The position numbers and the translations under genes are program-made. A stretch of 64,000 nucleotides of DNA from Muscardinus avellanarius (lineage: Eukaryota > Chordata > Mammalia > Rodentia > Gliridae): positions 33,691,592-33,755,591 of the forward strand of contig OY726569.1 of the NCBI GenBank assembly GCA_963383645.1. The letters run 5' to 3'. The notes under the pieces were generated by a model. It did no database searches. It was not told where the DNA came from and was given only the letters and a program-made list of their open reading frames with translations. Below are positions 48,400 to 61,045 of the stretch, in pieces; the first letter of the stretch is position 1; each line of letters begins with the position of its first letter.

Positions 48400-49371
48400 T
48401 TTTACCATGACATTTTACCAAATTTTCTCATTCTATCTTTTTAAGTTAGCCTATGTGGATTTCCTATGCTAAAGACTTCATGTGACTGGAGTACTACGGT
48501 CCGTATACTCTTGTGACTGGCCTCTTTCACTTACATAATGATTTCTTTGTTGTAGCATTATTATGAGTTTATTTCATTCCACTTCTATATTGATATGACA
48601 CATTTTTTTCTATTTCTCAGTTGTTAGACATCTTTTTCATCACTTTTTAGTTATTATTAAAAATACTGCAATGAACATTTCAGTGTAAATGTCTGAGTGG
48701 CTACATGTTTCAATTTCCATGAGTATATTTCTAAGAGTAGAATAGCAGGCTTATGTCTAATTTTGACTTTGGGATAACTATCAAAGTGCTTTCCAAAGTT
48801 GCTATGTCATGTTAGAATTCCATAAGCAGTGAATGAGGAATCTAACTTTTCCACATTCATGAAAATTTGTAATTGCCTGATTGTTAAAGATTAATTTCAG
48901 CCATCCTGGACATGTGAAATACTCTCATTGCAGTTTAGCTCTGAATTCCCCTACTGATTAATGATATGGAACATCATATCATGTGGCAATAGAACATGTG
49001 TACATCTTGTCTGGAGTAATGTGTACTCAAACCTTCTGTCTGATTTTAGATTGGAATATTTTTATTTTTATGTTGAATTGCAAGCATTATATATGCTGAA
49101 TACATATCCTCTCATCTTTTCTCCCTTTAATTGGATTGAATTTTCATTTTATGATGTTCTTTGAAGCATAAAGTTGAATTTGATGAAGTCTTATTTATCT
49201 ATTTTTCCATTGCCCATGTTAATTGTACTACATTTAAGGAATAATGTGTTAAATAGGTCAGGAAGACTTATGTGCCTTGTAGTTTTGAAGTTCTAGCTCT
49301 TAGTTTTATGTTTATACAAATAATTTGAGTTGGCCTTTATATTTTAAATAAGGATCCAACTTTACTCTTTC
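48400..49371 (-). mobile_element. Old L1 (L1M-type) ORF2 fragment, minus strand
   Basis: Old ORF2 3' order: 'cctctttcacttacataatg', 'tattaaaaatactgcaatgaac', 'ctaagagtagaatagcagg', 'agtgctttccaaagttgc', 'cagccatcctggacatgtg', then 'gaagtcttatttatctattttt'. Confidence 0.75.
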
Positions 49372-49700
49372 AAATTGGTAAATAAGAGTTGTATACATTT
49401 ATGGAATAAAATGCGCTATTTTAATACATGTATGAGTTTTGTAAGTATATAATCATGGTAACTAATGTAGCTGCAGTCTCAAACATTGATCATTACTTTG
49501 TGGTGAGAACATTCAAAATCCTCTCTTATGCCTATTTTGCAGTTTAAAATACAGTAATATTAAGTATAGACACCTAACTAGGTAATGGAACAATCAAAAT
49601 TATTCTTCCTTTCTAACTATAGCATTATAGTTATAGGACTGACCAGTCTTTTTTCTTTTTCTTTTCATATCTCCTCCGCACCATTCTCAGTTCTCCACCA
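49372..49700 (-). mobile_element. L1M-type 3'UTR fragment, minus strand
   Basis: 'acatttatggaataaaatg', 'atctagtaac'-like bases and 'taacatagcattatag'-like pattern follow an L1M 3'UTR. It restarts the 3' end of an L1 within the L1M ORF2 run, so it is probably a separate insertion. Confidence 0.5.
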
Positions 49701-50803
49701 TATTACTCTCTACTTCTATGCACATGCTGTACTTGAATTTGGAAAAGAAAAATAAGTTCACCAGAAAGTATTCATGTACACTAAATATAATATAATTATA
49801 AAAAGGAAATATCTGTGTGTATATGAATAAAATACACCAAATTTTTATTAACTTGAAATCAATGCATTGTGATATCATAATTGATTTTAATTGTAGAAAA
49901 TTTGAAACTACTTTTGAAAAATACATTTTTATTTTCATAAATAAAGGCTTTTGAGAAAATTATTTTTAAATTTTCTTAGGTTGCTAAATTTCAGTTAAAA
50001 TCAGTATTGAAAATTCTGTAGTTCCTACTTCCACTAGTAAAGAAAAAAGTACAGAAATAGAACACATATAAATATTTTCTTTAAGACAGAAGTGGCACTT
50101 CTTAGAGAAAAATCATTTTTCAGTAAATAGTATTAGGTTAATTAATTTTCCATATAAAAATAAAAAGCGAATACCTATCTTATATGCAAAGTTCAAATCT
50201 ACAGAAATTGCAGTTCTAAATATAAAAGATAAGACAAAACTTTAGTAGAGAACATAAGAATATCTTTATAATAATATGGTATGAAATATTTTCTTAAATT
50301 GGTTCAACAAAGCTATAATTATACCAAAATAAAAATAACTTACTAGGCTACAGTTTAATCATTTCCTGATAACACAAAAGATAATAGGGAGCTCTCAGGT
50401 GGGAAATGGGGTTTGCAATGCTGCATATACTTGCAAATAATTCATCGGAATTATATAAAGAACCCCTAGAAATGAGCAAGAAAAACACAGAAAGCCAGCA
50501 GAAAATTAGGCAGACAACTTGATCATGTGAGAAAAATGAAATGATATTTAAATGATCAGTTAACATATATAAAGGTATTAAATTAATTCATCTTCAATAA
50601 ATTAAAAAAATATAATTTCAGTATCCTAATATTACCACTAAAATGAAAAAGAAGCCATTGTCAAATATTGGTAAGTTAATGAGAATATAAACTAACAAAG
50701 TGTCTTTGAAAACCAATTTGCTATTATTTACTAACAGAGGCTATTTTTTTAACCACTGTTACATATAACTAGCCATTATTACTTACAAATATATACCCAA
50801 TAG
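49701..50803. other. Unassigned AT-rich DNA
   Basis: No gene or repeat recognised. Short minus-strand frames of 72-83 codons here have no domains. Confidence 0.45.
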
Positions 50804-50815
50804 AAATGTATACAT

Positions 50816-51011
50816 TATAGCTGGGCGTGGTGGCCCACGCTTGTAATCCCCACACTTGGAAAGGGAAAACAGGAGGATCACAGGAGGATCACGCAGGTTC
50901 GAAGCCAGCCTCACTGGCTTAAGAGACCCTGTTTCCAAATAAACATATAAAAATAGGTCTGGGAGTGTAGCCTGGAGGTAGAAGGGTTTCCAGGAACCCA
51001 AGTATCACCAA

Positions 51012-51052
<41 letters not shown>
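50816..51052 (+). mobile_element. SINE-B with (AATA)n tail and 12-base target-site duplication
   Basis: 'aaatgtatacat' flanks the insertion at 50804-50815 and 51053-51064. 'caggaggatca' is duplicated in the left half. The tail (51010-51052) is a pure AATA repeat. Confidence 0.95.
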
Positions 51053-51054
<2 letters not shown>

Positions 51055-51064
51055 ATGTATACAT

Positions 51065-51459
51065 ATATTCTCTGAAATATATCTATTAAAATGTTCATAG
51101 CAGCAAGGACTGGATATATTAGCTAAATCTGAATATAATTGCTAAAAGCATGAGCTTTCCATGAGAAGTATGATGAATATAAAACATTGCATATTCAGAG
51201 GTAAATAGTAGCATATACTGAGAATGAGCATATTAAAGCATTCTTATATATATGATGAATCACATGCAAGGTTATATGAAAAAAGCTGTACACTAAAGAA
51301 TTCAAATTAAAAATCAACTTATGTCTTGCTCAAAAACAAAAGAAGTGCTACCATCTTCAAAGGTCCTCATTTCAAAATTTTGATATATATTCAAATAAAA
51401 GAAAGAATTTCTGGTTTGCAAACCAACCTGTTTTTACTAATTTAAATGACATTCTATAC
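51065..51459. other. Unassigned AT-rich DNA
   Basis: No gene or repeat recognised. Confidence 0.45.
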
Positions 51460-52265
51460 CGTTTCTTTTTTTCCACCAATTTTTATTTCCACCAACAGTG
51501 TATGAGGACTATGGTTTTCCTGTGCTAGCATCAACATTTGTGTTTTGTTTGTTTGATAATACACACTTTAACGAATGTGAGTTGATACCTCAATCTAATT
51601 TTACTTGCCTTTTGCAGTGTAGAGCATTTTAACATACCTGTTGTCCATTTGTTTTTTCTTTTTCAGAGAAATTCTATCCGTTTAAAAAAAAAGTCTAGCC
51701 ATTTCAAAAATGAAAGTCTATTCATTTTTTAGTTATGTCATTATTTCTTTTGTTATTGATTTTTAGGAGTTCCCCGTCCATTTTAAATATTATCCTTCAT
51801 TGGATATATTATTTTCTCCCTTTTCTTAGGCTTTTCCTTCATTTTGTTGATTGTTGTCTTAGTTTGGTAAAGCTTCAGTTGTTTATTTTTGCTTTAGTTG
51901 GCCGTGTGGTAAATCATTGCCAAAATCAATATCAAGAAGCTCTCTCTTTTTTTTTATTGAATTTTACTGTTTTAGGTCTTCTATTTAAGTCTTTAATCCA
52001 TTTCAAGTTGATTTTTGTTTATAGTATAAGATAAGGGTTCAATTGTATTCTTTTGCATGTAGATAACCAATTTTTCTAGCATTTGTTGAAAAAAACTATC
52101 CATTCTCCAGTTGCATATATATGCTTAGTACTTTTGTCAAAGATATGTTGACCATATATATGTGTATTTATTTCTGGTCCTTTCTGTTCTGTTCCTTTAT
52201 ATGGGTGCCTTTATGTAAGTACCATGCCAATTTTTATTACTATACCTTTTAATTCATTTTATTAT
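51460..52265 (-). mobile_element. Old L1 ORF2 fragment, minus strand
   Basis: 'tccaccaacagtgtatgagg', 'tttaatccatttcaagttg', 'gtagataaccaatttttctagc', 'catttgttgaaaaaaactat' and 'accatgccaatttttattac' follow L1 ORF2 on the minus strand. Confidence 0.75.
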
Positions 52266-52489
52266 CAGAAAATTAAATGTTTCTAGTTTTAAAATCAAAC
52301 AATAAATAAAAGAAGTATCCTCATTGTGTTAAAAAAATCTAAAAACAGTTAAACTTTGTTTTGTGATTATGGGAGAGATTCCTCTTAACAGTGTTGCTGG
52401 ATCTTGTTGCCAGCCACGTGACATGTTCAGTTCTTGAAAAGCCATTTATGATATGTTTCCTCCTATGTGATTCTTAAACAGAAAATTGA

Positions 52490-52795
52490 AAAATTTTGGA
52501 TTTGTAATGTCCATTACCAAAAGTTCATGTGTTGAAAGCATGATCCTCTGGAGAAAGGTTCTGAGATGGATCATGGCTGAAGGATGTGGATCACTGGCAG
52601 CGTGGCCCTGGGAACTCTGTCCAGACCCCTTCTTTGCTCTGCTTCCTGCCAGCGTTCCTCCACCATGCCCCATAGCCATGATGTATCTGCTTTCGGGTCA
52701 GCTGACTATGGACTGAATGCTTAAACCATGAGCCAAAATAAATGTTTCCTGTTCTAAGTTGTTCTTGTCTGATGTTTGGGTCACAGTGACAAAAA
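52490..52795 (+). mobile_element. MaLR (MST/MT-like) solo LTR
   Basis: Ordered landmarks: 'ccaaaagttcatgtgttgaaagc', 'tttgctctgcttcctgcc', 'cctccaccatgccccatagcc', 'gctgactatggactgaatgc', 'aaccatgagccaaaataaatg', 'ggtcacagtgac'. Contains an AATAAA signal. No internal region. Confidence 0.8.
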
Positions 52796-54226
52796 AAAAA
52801 AAAAAAGATAACTGATTCACTGGCCCACAGTAATTTTGGAAAAATATATGTACATGTACCTATCCATCCATGCAGAGGAAATAGAGGATTCCAAAATATA
52901 AAAGGGAAAATGGAAACATTTGAAGCTATAATCCTCTGGACATAACATGTATCTTCATTTCACACAGTGAAATTAGGGGAAAATATGTGTCCCGGATTCA
53001 ACCGCCATCTCTTTTAGCGCTTCGCATTCCAGACTTCCATATTGATTCATAAATCTTTATGTATCTTTTAAGTATTGTGTCATCTTTTCATTAGCTGTAC
53101 CGTATCTGCAACAATCTCATTTCTCAGGATAGCAGATGTGCATTTAAACAGCGATCAAAATGTTGAAGAGTAAAGCATAAATAAATAGATAAGGCTTGTC
53201 ATATCAGAGGTCTCACATCAAAAAAATTTTTGAGTGGAAACAGTTTTCAAATAATAATTCCACCTCCTAATATGGGGGAAAATTCCATTTACTATTTCTG
53301 CTATGGATATGAATTTTCAGTCTGACTTTCACTTTAAGCCTGCAAGGAACAGACTCTTTGTAAAGATGAATCTCGATAATTCATTTCTTGGACCAGTTAT
53401 AAAAACCCTATCAAACTTGGCTGAACTTAAAATAACAGTTGCTTCCCTGCTAATCTGTATTTAAAGTGATGTGATGTATAGGTTTTTCTAAATCTGATGA
53501 TCCACTTAGGTCAGTAATCCTGGCTTTATATTTTACAACTAATATTGCTGAGAAATTGGATGGAAATAGACTTTCAGATCCAATCTGGAATAAATACATG
53601 TAGGGATTTTCAGAGTCTCCTTAAGCATTTAAATTCAAGTTACATAAGATGCTAATCGATATTTTCTATTCTAATAATTATTAGTGTATGCATATGTTTG
53701 CCACCAGTCCTTCATTTCTTTTAAGAGCTACTCAGCAAAATAAACTTTTTGAGATTCTCATTTTTCTTAAAGTATTTCTGGGTATGTGTAATTAGAGTCA
53801 TGATTTGTTTTAGAACTAGTGAGAGATCAAAATACTGGATTTTAAAATCTTAATTTTAAGCAACTAGAAAATATACTTTTTAAATGTGTTATTTTCAGGC
53901 AGAATGTTCTCTGAAAATACAATAAAACTGCATTCATACAATTTAGTAATTAATAGTAGCACATGATGAACAATAGCTCCTGTTTTTCAGATTCTAATTA
54001 ACTTAGTCTATATCTGAACCATTTAGTAGTTCTGAAGCCTATTGTACTCTCCCCATCTCTGTGCATTCACAACTTTCTGAGCTGCCTTCCCAAACAACCC
54101 TTGTCAGCCAACTCTCCATTGCCATTTTCCTTCTGAGTCTTACCCATAGTAATGAAAAACATTGTCGTTCACCAAATATTAAAAAAAATAAGGAGAGTGA
54201 ACTTACCTCTTTAAAAATTCTGTGTT
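52796..54226. other. Unassigned; CpG-retaining segment 52985-53160
   Basis: Mostly AT-rich without a known repeat. The segment at 52985-53160 keeps several CpG pairs and matches no repeat I know. Confidence 0.4.
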
Positions 54227-54402
54227 AGCCGGGTGTGGTGGTGCATGCTTGTAATCCCCACGCTTGGGAGGCAGAGGTGGAGGATTGAGGCCAGCCACGC
54301 TGGCTTAAGAGACCCTGTTTAAAAAATATAAAAAATACATCTGGGAGTGTAGCCCAGAGTTAGAAGGGCTTCCAGGAACCCCAGTACCACCAAAAAAAAA
54401 AA
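54227..54402 (+). mobile_element. SINE-B with internal deletion
   Basis: Starts 'agccgggtgtggtgg' and ends in an A run. About 25 bases of the left half, including the GGTTCGAAGCC box, are missing ('gtggaggattgaggccagcc'). Flanks resemble each other ('attctgtgtt' and 'aatccgtgtt'). Confidence 0.9.
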
Positions 54403-54540
54403 AAAAAAAATCCGTGTTGTCCATATGTAATTATTTAAATATTGTACAATTTTAGCAATAAAGTTTATGGCAACATAGTCATATATGACTGTCTGATAAC
54501 TAATCATTATGTTTTATCAATTTATTTTTATTTTTATTTA

Positions 54541-54755
54541 AAAGAAAAACTTTCTTTGCAGGTCTGGGGATGGAATCCAGGGGCATTTGACCTCCGAGCT
54601 ATACCCCCTGCCCTCTTTGTTATTCTTTATTTTGAAACCGGGTCTCACTGAGTTGCAGAGGGCCTAAGTAGCTGAGACTGTCTGTGAACTCCGATCCTTC
54701 AGGTCTCAGCCTCCCGAATGCTGGGATTACAAACGTATGCCACCACGCCCAGTGT
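54541..54755 (-). mobile_element. SINE-A, minus strand
   Basis: 'gtctggggatggaatccagg' (right half) to 'gtatgccaccacgcccagtg' (left half). Confidence 0.9.
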
Positions 54756-57720
54756 CAATTTAAAGTATATGTGCAATCCAGCCTTTTCTCTCTGTTGTTA
54801 TTTTCTCCTTTTAGAGCAGCTACCAGGTTACTGAAACAGTTTCTATGTGTACTTTAGAATTTTCCTTCTTTTATCCCATTGTCTACAGATTGGACAGTCT
54901 TCTAGGTAGTAGACTACAGTGTAGGACCAATGTGACCTTTTCCCTCCCTGCATTTAGAATCGGATGTGGTAAAAGTGATGTGTCCTGTGAAGAACAGAGC
55001 AACGTGTTAAAGAGAGACCTGGAGAGAAAGCTTCTGCCTCTTCTGCTTCTGCACGCAGGGAAGGCCATAGTGAGGAAGCATGACTAGGTGTGAGATCTGC
55101 CCAGTGGGGAGAGGGCAGCTGTGCAGAGTGCTTCAGGAGACAGGAAAGGACATGTGCAAAGCCCGTGAAACCTGCAGGGGCTTAGCATGCTCAAAACAGA
55201 GAGAAGAGGCGCATGGCTATGGTGTGACAATCAAGCAAATAATCCACTCAATATTCATAGAATTCAACCGATAGTTTTCAAACGCCCACAGGATTTCAGA
55301 CACTGGGATTGACACTACGGATGCTTCAGTGAACACAGTTGAGAAAGCCTCTACCCCCATGTAAATCATAACTACTTTACAGCTTTAATGAATAAAGAGT
55401 AACTTATGATATTTAATAATAAAATAAATATTTAATGGAAAATAATTTTCCAGTGCCTATCCGAAATTATTTTGTTTATAATTATAACGCAACAAACTTC
55501 CTGTGTTATCGAAAACTTAGAACATGTATATGCTTAGTTTCTCAGATCCTCGCCTCATTTTGAGGAAAGGAGCGATTTCTTACTGTATGAAATTGGATTT
55601 CTACATTCACCTCACATAGGTATTTCTATGTCATCCTAACTCTATGTTCACCACGATGATGAACTAACGTCTTTTTTACAAGTCCACTTATCTTGTCATT
55701 TAATTGAACAGAGTCGAGAATGATGATTGCTGTTTTATTTTCCAGAGAGTAAGCAACTGGAGACAATTTCAAGTTCATCCTTTAACAGAAGAGTAGGAAA
55801 ATGGTGATATGATTCAAAATCGAGATAGCATGGTGATGGGATCTCCAAAAGTAGTATTCAAGGAGAAGTGAGAGAATTTATTAAATAAGTTCTGCCTATA
55901 GTATTGGTAGTTCTCTTCTTATGCAGTCCCACATCAATGGAATAATTGAATATAGCTGAATCCATTTATTATATGAAAAAGGCCTATTTTGTTGGTTGGT
56001 TTGTTGTTTTGTTTTGTTTTGTTTTGCTCAGGGGCAGATTTAGCAGCAAAGCTTAAAACTCTTTAGAACAGAGATTAAAAATTGAACACAGCATATTTTA
56101 GACTATAAGTTTAGGCAATGTTCTTGATTTTTGTTACCTTTGATTATAGCCATCTATATTAACCAATGATAAACAATTACTTTGTATGAGGGAAATTCTT
56201 TTTTATTGCAATCAGATATGTGTTAGTATCAAAACGAAGAAACTATGTTCACCTTCTACAATGCTGTATGTAAATCTAACTTTTTCTAATCCCATGAGAA
56301 TAAGATGTGACATGATGATCAAATAAATGACCTGTGTGGCCCCAAGAAGGTATAGCAAACAGTGCCAGTGGCCTTCAAAATTGTAATTTAGATTTAGGAT
56401 ATATTACAATAAGTTGTATTATTGTAGAAATATAATATCTAGAATAAAGGAAATAATGTTCCTGCTCTATTTTTTATTGGTCATATTTCATCATAGTACT
56501 TTGTTCAACTGCAAAGAAAACTCAGTAAGATGGCAGTGGAGAATTATAAATTATTTATAGGATATACTCAGGATGGTTATGGGTGTATTAATAATCAAAG
56601 TCTATACTAAAGTAACATTTAAATTCAAAATTATATAAATGTTGCAGCATAGTATTTAATAGCTAGCTCTCCTAAAAGTTCAAGCTAATTCCAAACTGGA
56701 AACTGAATTTGTTTTCACACATTTATTTAGAGATCCAGATTGACAGAGGCTATGGTTTTTGGGTTTTTTTTTGGGGGGGAGTGTTTGTTTAGTATATGAG
56801 GATCCATGGTCAATTTGGACATTGCTATCTCATGTGGTCAGAAGGGGTAAATCACGGGGGCAAAAGCATAGACTTTCATGAGTCTAGCAGTAGAAATAGT
56901 TTCCAAATGTCATATGAAATCAGATTACTGAGAAACGTGTTTGTTAGTTGAGAAAGGCTACATGGGTGATAAAGATGTTGAATCTGATATTGAAGAAATT
57001 GAATACAACTTGATTAAAAAGAAGAAAACAAAGAGTTTATTAAAAGGAACAGATACAAGTAAAAACTTTAAACTTGATAATTTCAAAATCTGTACATTTT
57101 GATGTAATAAGATCAGATTATATTTCTCCATGGGCTCTTTTCAGGGCAGTTTTATAACATTTCAAATTAAATGCCATGTGATTTACTATTAATATTGATT
57201 CATTTCCCTACAAATGAATTCAAACTACTTTATTGGAGGATTTCTACCATCATATAGATGACATAAGGTCCACTCTTTTGCTAAGGACAGAAACTAGGAA
57301 ATCCTTGATTCCTTCCTTTCTGTCAAACTGCAATTCATCATCAAGTCACATTTTTTAAGTAGAAACCCCTAAATTTGTTTTCCATTAGAAAAGTACTGGC
57401 TCCCTTTTCTTTTATCCACTTCCTCTCTCTCACTCTCCTTCACCCTTTGCCAGACAATGGACCATGAGAGTTCTCAAGTCACTAACATATTCCCATATGC
57501 TTCCTGAAGAACTTTGCACATTTGCACATATTTTTCTCCTGCTTCTGGCCTGCTCCTCTCTATTCCATGTGAGCTTTGAAACTATCGATTTTCATATTTC
57601 TCTGTCCACACCAGTCTTTACATCTCAGACTAAATAAGAGCAATAGTGTCTCTTTAATGATTCTCCCCCTTCATCAATATTCTCAATCAGACCATCTTGA
57701 TGGATATTTTTTGCTGATAG
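54756..57720. other. Unassigned; old repeat traces at 55090-55370
   Basis: 55100-55180 ('ggaaaggacatgtgcaaagccc') and 55290-55360 ('cactgggattgacactacgg', 'cttcagtgaacacagttg') resemble pieces of ancient mammalian repeats (L2-like), seen only weakly. A GTTTT pentamer run lies at 55998-56027. The 80-codon frame at 54845-55087 has no recognised domain. Confidence 0.35.
55998..56027. repeat. (GTTTT)n microsatellite
   Basis: Five to six GTTTT-type units. Confidence 0.9.
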
Positions 57721-57721
57721 A

Positions 57722-57756
<35 letters not shown>

Positions 57757-57811
57757 CTTCTCTTCTCTTCTCTTCTCTTCTCTTCTCTCTCTCTCTCTCT
57801 CTCTCTTTCTT

Positions 57812-57871
<60 letters not shown>
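57721..57871. repeat. Compound (CT)n / (ATCT)n / (CTCTT)n microsatellite
   Basis: Three pyrimidine-rich motifs follow each other, ending in more than twenty CT units. It is almost wholly pyrimidine on the plus strand and explains the SLSLSL open frame. Confidence 0.98.
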
Positions 57872-57873
<2 letters not shown>

Positions 57874-59479
57874 ACTCTCCCCTGCTAGCATATTCATTCT
57901 CTCTTTCATTAAGATGCCAAACTTTTGAACATAGTTAAAGTTTAGGTATTGTGTTCATTCTTCTGATATTAAACAGTGGCTCAAGTAAAACATTTTGAAG
58001 GATATCTGTATAGGTCCTACTGGTGTTTCAGCATCCCCTAATACATACACACAAAATTCTCTCCCATATGATGGTTGCTACTAGAAATATATTAACAGGA
58101 GACAGATGCTTTCATTTATGGTGTACATGGACATCATCTAAAATCCTTATTCTCATATATGGAATATCTTTATTAAACATTAACCAGGGCTTAAATAATT
58201 GTCAAATTCTTCCCTCAATAAAAGATTAGTGATAGTTTATGTAAGGAATTCATGAATGAGGAGGAAAATGTAAAGGAATAATATAATGGAGATTAGTGCT
58301 TGGAAGTCTCTGTTTTCCTCTATTCAAAATGCAAGAATCTTGATTTATAGGAATTTATATTATATTAGGTCAATACCTTACAAGAACATAGAAATGAGTC
58401 CTCTCATTAGTGGGTGAGGAGGGCAAATATCCAACTACTTCCTGTCCATATGATAATATGCCTGTTCATCATATTTATGTTTGTTTATTAAATTTATTAA
58501 TGGATAGCACTGGGGTACATTACTATTTTCAGCAGGATTTAGAACCAGTACCAGGGAGCAGAGTGTTATTAAATAAACAACAAACAGAAAATAAGTTTCA
58601 CCTGTTTGGAAACACGCTACTCTGTGGAGAGCATGTCATCAGATAAATATGTGCTGCATGTAATTTAAAAAAATTAAAAGACATACTAAGGTTTTTGAGC
58701 TTCAGTTTGCCTCAGTTTTTACTGAAGAACTGAGTTGACTTCAACTGTACTTTATAGAAATATTTGCAGTTAATTTTTCCCAGAGAAAAATGTAAAATAC
58801 TGTTCCTGAGAAAAATTATAGGTTATTAGTATGTTTTCAGTCCTAATGGCTTCAAGTTGTTCTCTGTCACCTGCCTTACAGATGTGCTGTCCTTCATTTA
58901 TGCAGATGGCACAGATGACCCTCTATCAGTAGGATGTTGCATCAATTAATAGCACATAATAGAGAAATAACAGATTGGGGTTAGGGGTTCATTCTATGAG
59001 TGGAGAGCAGAGTTTTCCCAGTCACATGTATACTGGCCCATATGGAAATTAAATATGTGACCTTGGCTTTAGTACCACCAGGATCTAATTGAGTTAACCA
59101 TCTCTGTCACACAGTGTCATATAAATAACTAATATTCTTGTCATTATCACCCCATGATATCTATTAATGTTATAAATCTCTATTTCACTATTCAAATAAT
59201 ACTGTTGCTAGGATAATATTCCTGAATGTAATTTTCAAGTATATTTTCATGTAGTGTAGATTGATCATTGTCTTAAAGCTACTTAAGGAGTATTTAAAGT
59301 TTTTCTTATTAAATGTAATCATAAAAGCTATTATTTAAACAGTCACGTACTTATTTAATGGATAGTCGCAGTAAGCACTTCAAAATTCTAGTTCATAAGT
59401 GGTAATGCATAATGCTTGCTTGTTAGTGATACCATCACAATATTTAAAAAGTTGAGCTTTTTTATTATTTATTTATTTA
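57872..59479. other. Unassigned DNA
   Basis: No gene or repeat recognised. The frames of 68 and 78 codons at 58023 and 58410 have no domains. Confidence 0.4.
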
Positions 59480-59692
59480 TTATTTACAATAATGGGAATG
59501 GAACCCAGATGCAATCTATATCTGAGCTACACCTTCAGACCCCCTATTTTATTTTCATTCTGGATTTTGAAACAGGGTCTCACTGAGCTGCAAAGGGACT
59601 CACTAAGCAGCTAAAGGCTGTCCTCAAACCATGATCCCCTGTCTCAGCCTCCCAAAGGCTAGGATTACAAGCATGCACCACCATGCCTGGCT
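59480..59692 (-). mobile_element. SINE-A, minus strand
   Basis: 'aataatgggaatggaaccc' (right half) to 'caccaccatgcctggct' (left half), preceded by a TTTA-type tail on its 3' side. Confidence 0.9.
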
Positions 59693-60116
59693 CACATGTG
59701 GGATTTTTGAAGCCATAACACCCTTTTTTTCTCACTGAAGTTTGGAAATTTAGTGAGAAATATGAAATAGGAGTGACTTTTAATCTTATCATCTGGGGTA
59801 ATCAGGGCAGAATGTATTTTCTCTTTATGTGCAAAGTGATTCCAATAGTTGGAATCCAGAAAAGGCAAAGAAGATGAAGCTCCATTTTCTTCTTCATCCT
59901 TACCAAGAGTGTGGAGTAGGGAAAGAGAAATGCAGAGACATTTTTCCTGCATTCTCTTCCCAAGAAAACCTGAAGAAGAGAAGTCTCTAAACACCACCAT
60001 ACCATTTTCCTAGTAGATATGCAACATATTAGGGAGCATCCTAAGCTGTTAGCACATGTGTGGGGTGGTTATTTTATCTTCCAGGTATGTCATGATCAAG
60101 AGTCATTGTCTTTAAA
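59693..60116. other. Unassigned DNA
   Basis: No repeat recognised. Two overlapping minus-strand frames at 59692-60005 share the region in different frames and have no domains. Confidence 0.4.
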
Positions 60117-60127
60117 AGTAAAAGAGG

Positions 60128-60323
60128 GAGCTGGGAGTGGTGGCACAGGCTTGTAATCCCAGCATTTGGGAGGCTGAGACTGGAGGATCGTGGTTTGCAG
60201 ACAGCTTCAGCTACTTACTGAGGCCCTCCATAACTTAGTGAGACCCTGTTTCAAAATGAAGAATTAAAAATAGGACAAGGGTGTAGCTTGGAGGTCGAAT
60301 AGCCCTAAGTTCCATCCTCAGAC

Positions 60324-60324
<1 letters not shown>
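60128..60324 (+). mobile_element. SINE-A inserted beside a MIR remnant
   Basis: Flanked by 'agtaaaagagg' at 60117-60127 and 60367-60377. The tail has grown into an AAT repeat (60323-60366). Confidence 0.95.
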
Positions 60325-60362
<38 letters not shown>

Positions 60363-60366
60363 TAAT
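60323..60366. repeat. (AAT)n microsatellite
   Basis: About thirteen AAT units in the tail of the SINE-A. Confidence 0.95.
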
Positions 60367-60480
60367 AGTAAAAGAGGAATCAAAGCTCAAATAAGTTAAC
60401 TTTCTCCAAGTTATAATGATAGCAAGTGAAGCAACACAATTCAGAATTCAGGGCTCTCTGATGGCAAAGTCTGTATTGTT
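60367..60480 (+). mobile_element. MIR-type SINE 3' part, plus strand
   Basis: 'aaagctcaaataagttaac', 'ttctccaagttataatg', 'aattcagggctctctgatg' follow the 3' half of MIR. The SINE-A inserted at its left edge. Confidence 0.6.
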
Positions 60481-60603
60481 TGTTTCTATAATTTTCTGAA
60501 AATAGTTTATCACCCGATATAAGAATAGCAGCTGGATGTCAACAGATAGAAAAACATCTTTCTTCATCTTGAATAATTTTGTAGCTACATATTGAGAAAT
60601 ATG

Positions 60604-60633
60604 TATTTCTGGAAATACATATTTCCAGAAATA
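60604..60633. repeat. Perfect 13-base inverted repeat with 4-base loop
   Basis: Arms 'tatttctggaaat' (60604-60616) and 'atttccagaaata' (60621-60633) are exact complements around 'acat'. Each arm holds a TTCnnGAA core. It lies just left of the LTR at 60634. Confidence 0.9.
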
Positions 60634-61045
60634 TGTCTCAAGGCGCTCATAAGCTTTTCAAGAGCAATTCCTGATTCCCTAACTATTGTGGAATGGTTCT
60701 GGACATTGCCAAGCTCTCCTGTGTTGAAAGCCTGGTCCATGCAGCATGGTTGCCTGAGGATTTTAGGCAGGGATTGGACCATGAGAGATCTGACCCCAGC
60801 AGAGGAGTCAGCCATTTTTCACTGAAGGAACCACTGGGGGCTTATATGAAGGAGGTTGGTCACAGGGGTCATGACCTGGAAGTATTTGTCTTCTCCTTGT
60901 TCTCTCTTTCTCTCTTCTTCCTGCTAGCCAAGCTTTCCTCCACGACACCCTCCCACATGGACTAAACCTCTGTAGCCTGAAACTGTGATCCCAAATGAAC
61001 TTCTCCAAGTTGTTTTTGTTCATAACGATGCAAGTGTGGCTAACA
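60634..61045 (+). mobile_element. MaLR (MST/MT-like) solo LTR
   Basis: 'tgttgaaagcctggtccatg', 'gattggaccatgagagatc', 'tctctttctctcttcttcctgc', 'caagctttcctccacgacac', 'ctgtgatcccaaatgaac', 'ccaagttgtttttgttc' follow the order seen at 52490-52795. No internal region. Confidence 0.7.

Noticed and set aside
54845..55274. Adjacent plus-strand frames of 80 and 64 codons in a GC-balanced stretch
   Set aside because: No domain is recognisable, the minus strand is open too, and part of the stretch resembles ancient repeats.
57576..57938. 120-codon plus-strand open frame
   Set aside because: Most of it is the CT microsatellite (SLSLSL). The remainder has no recognisable domain.
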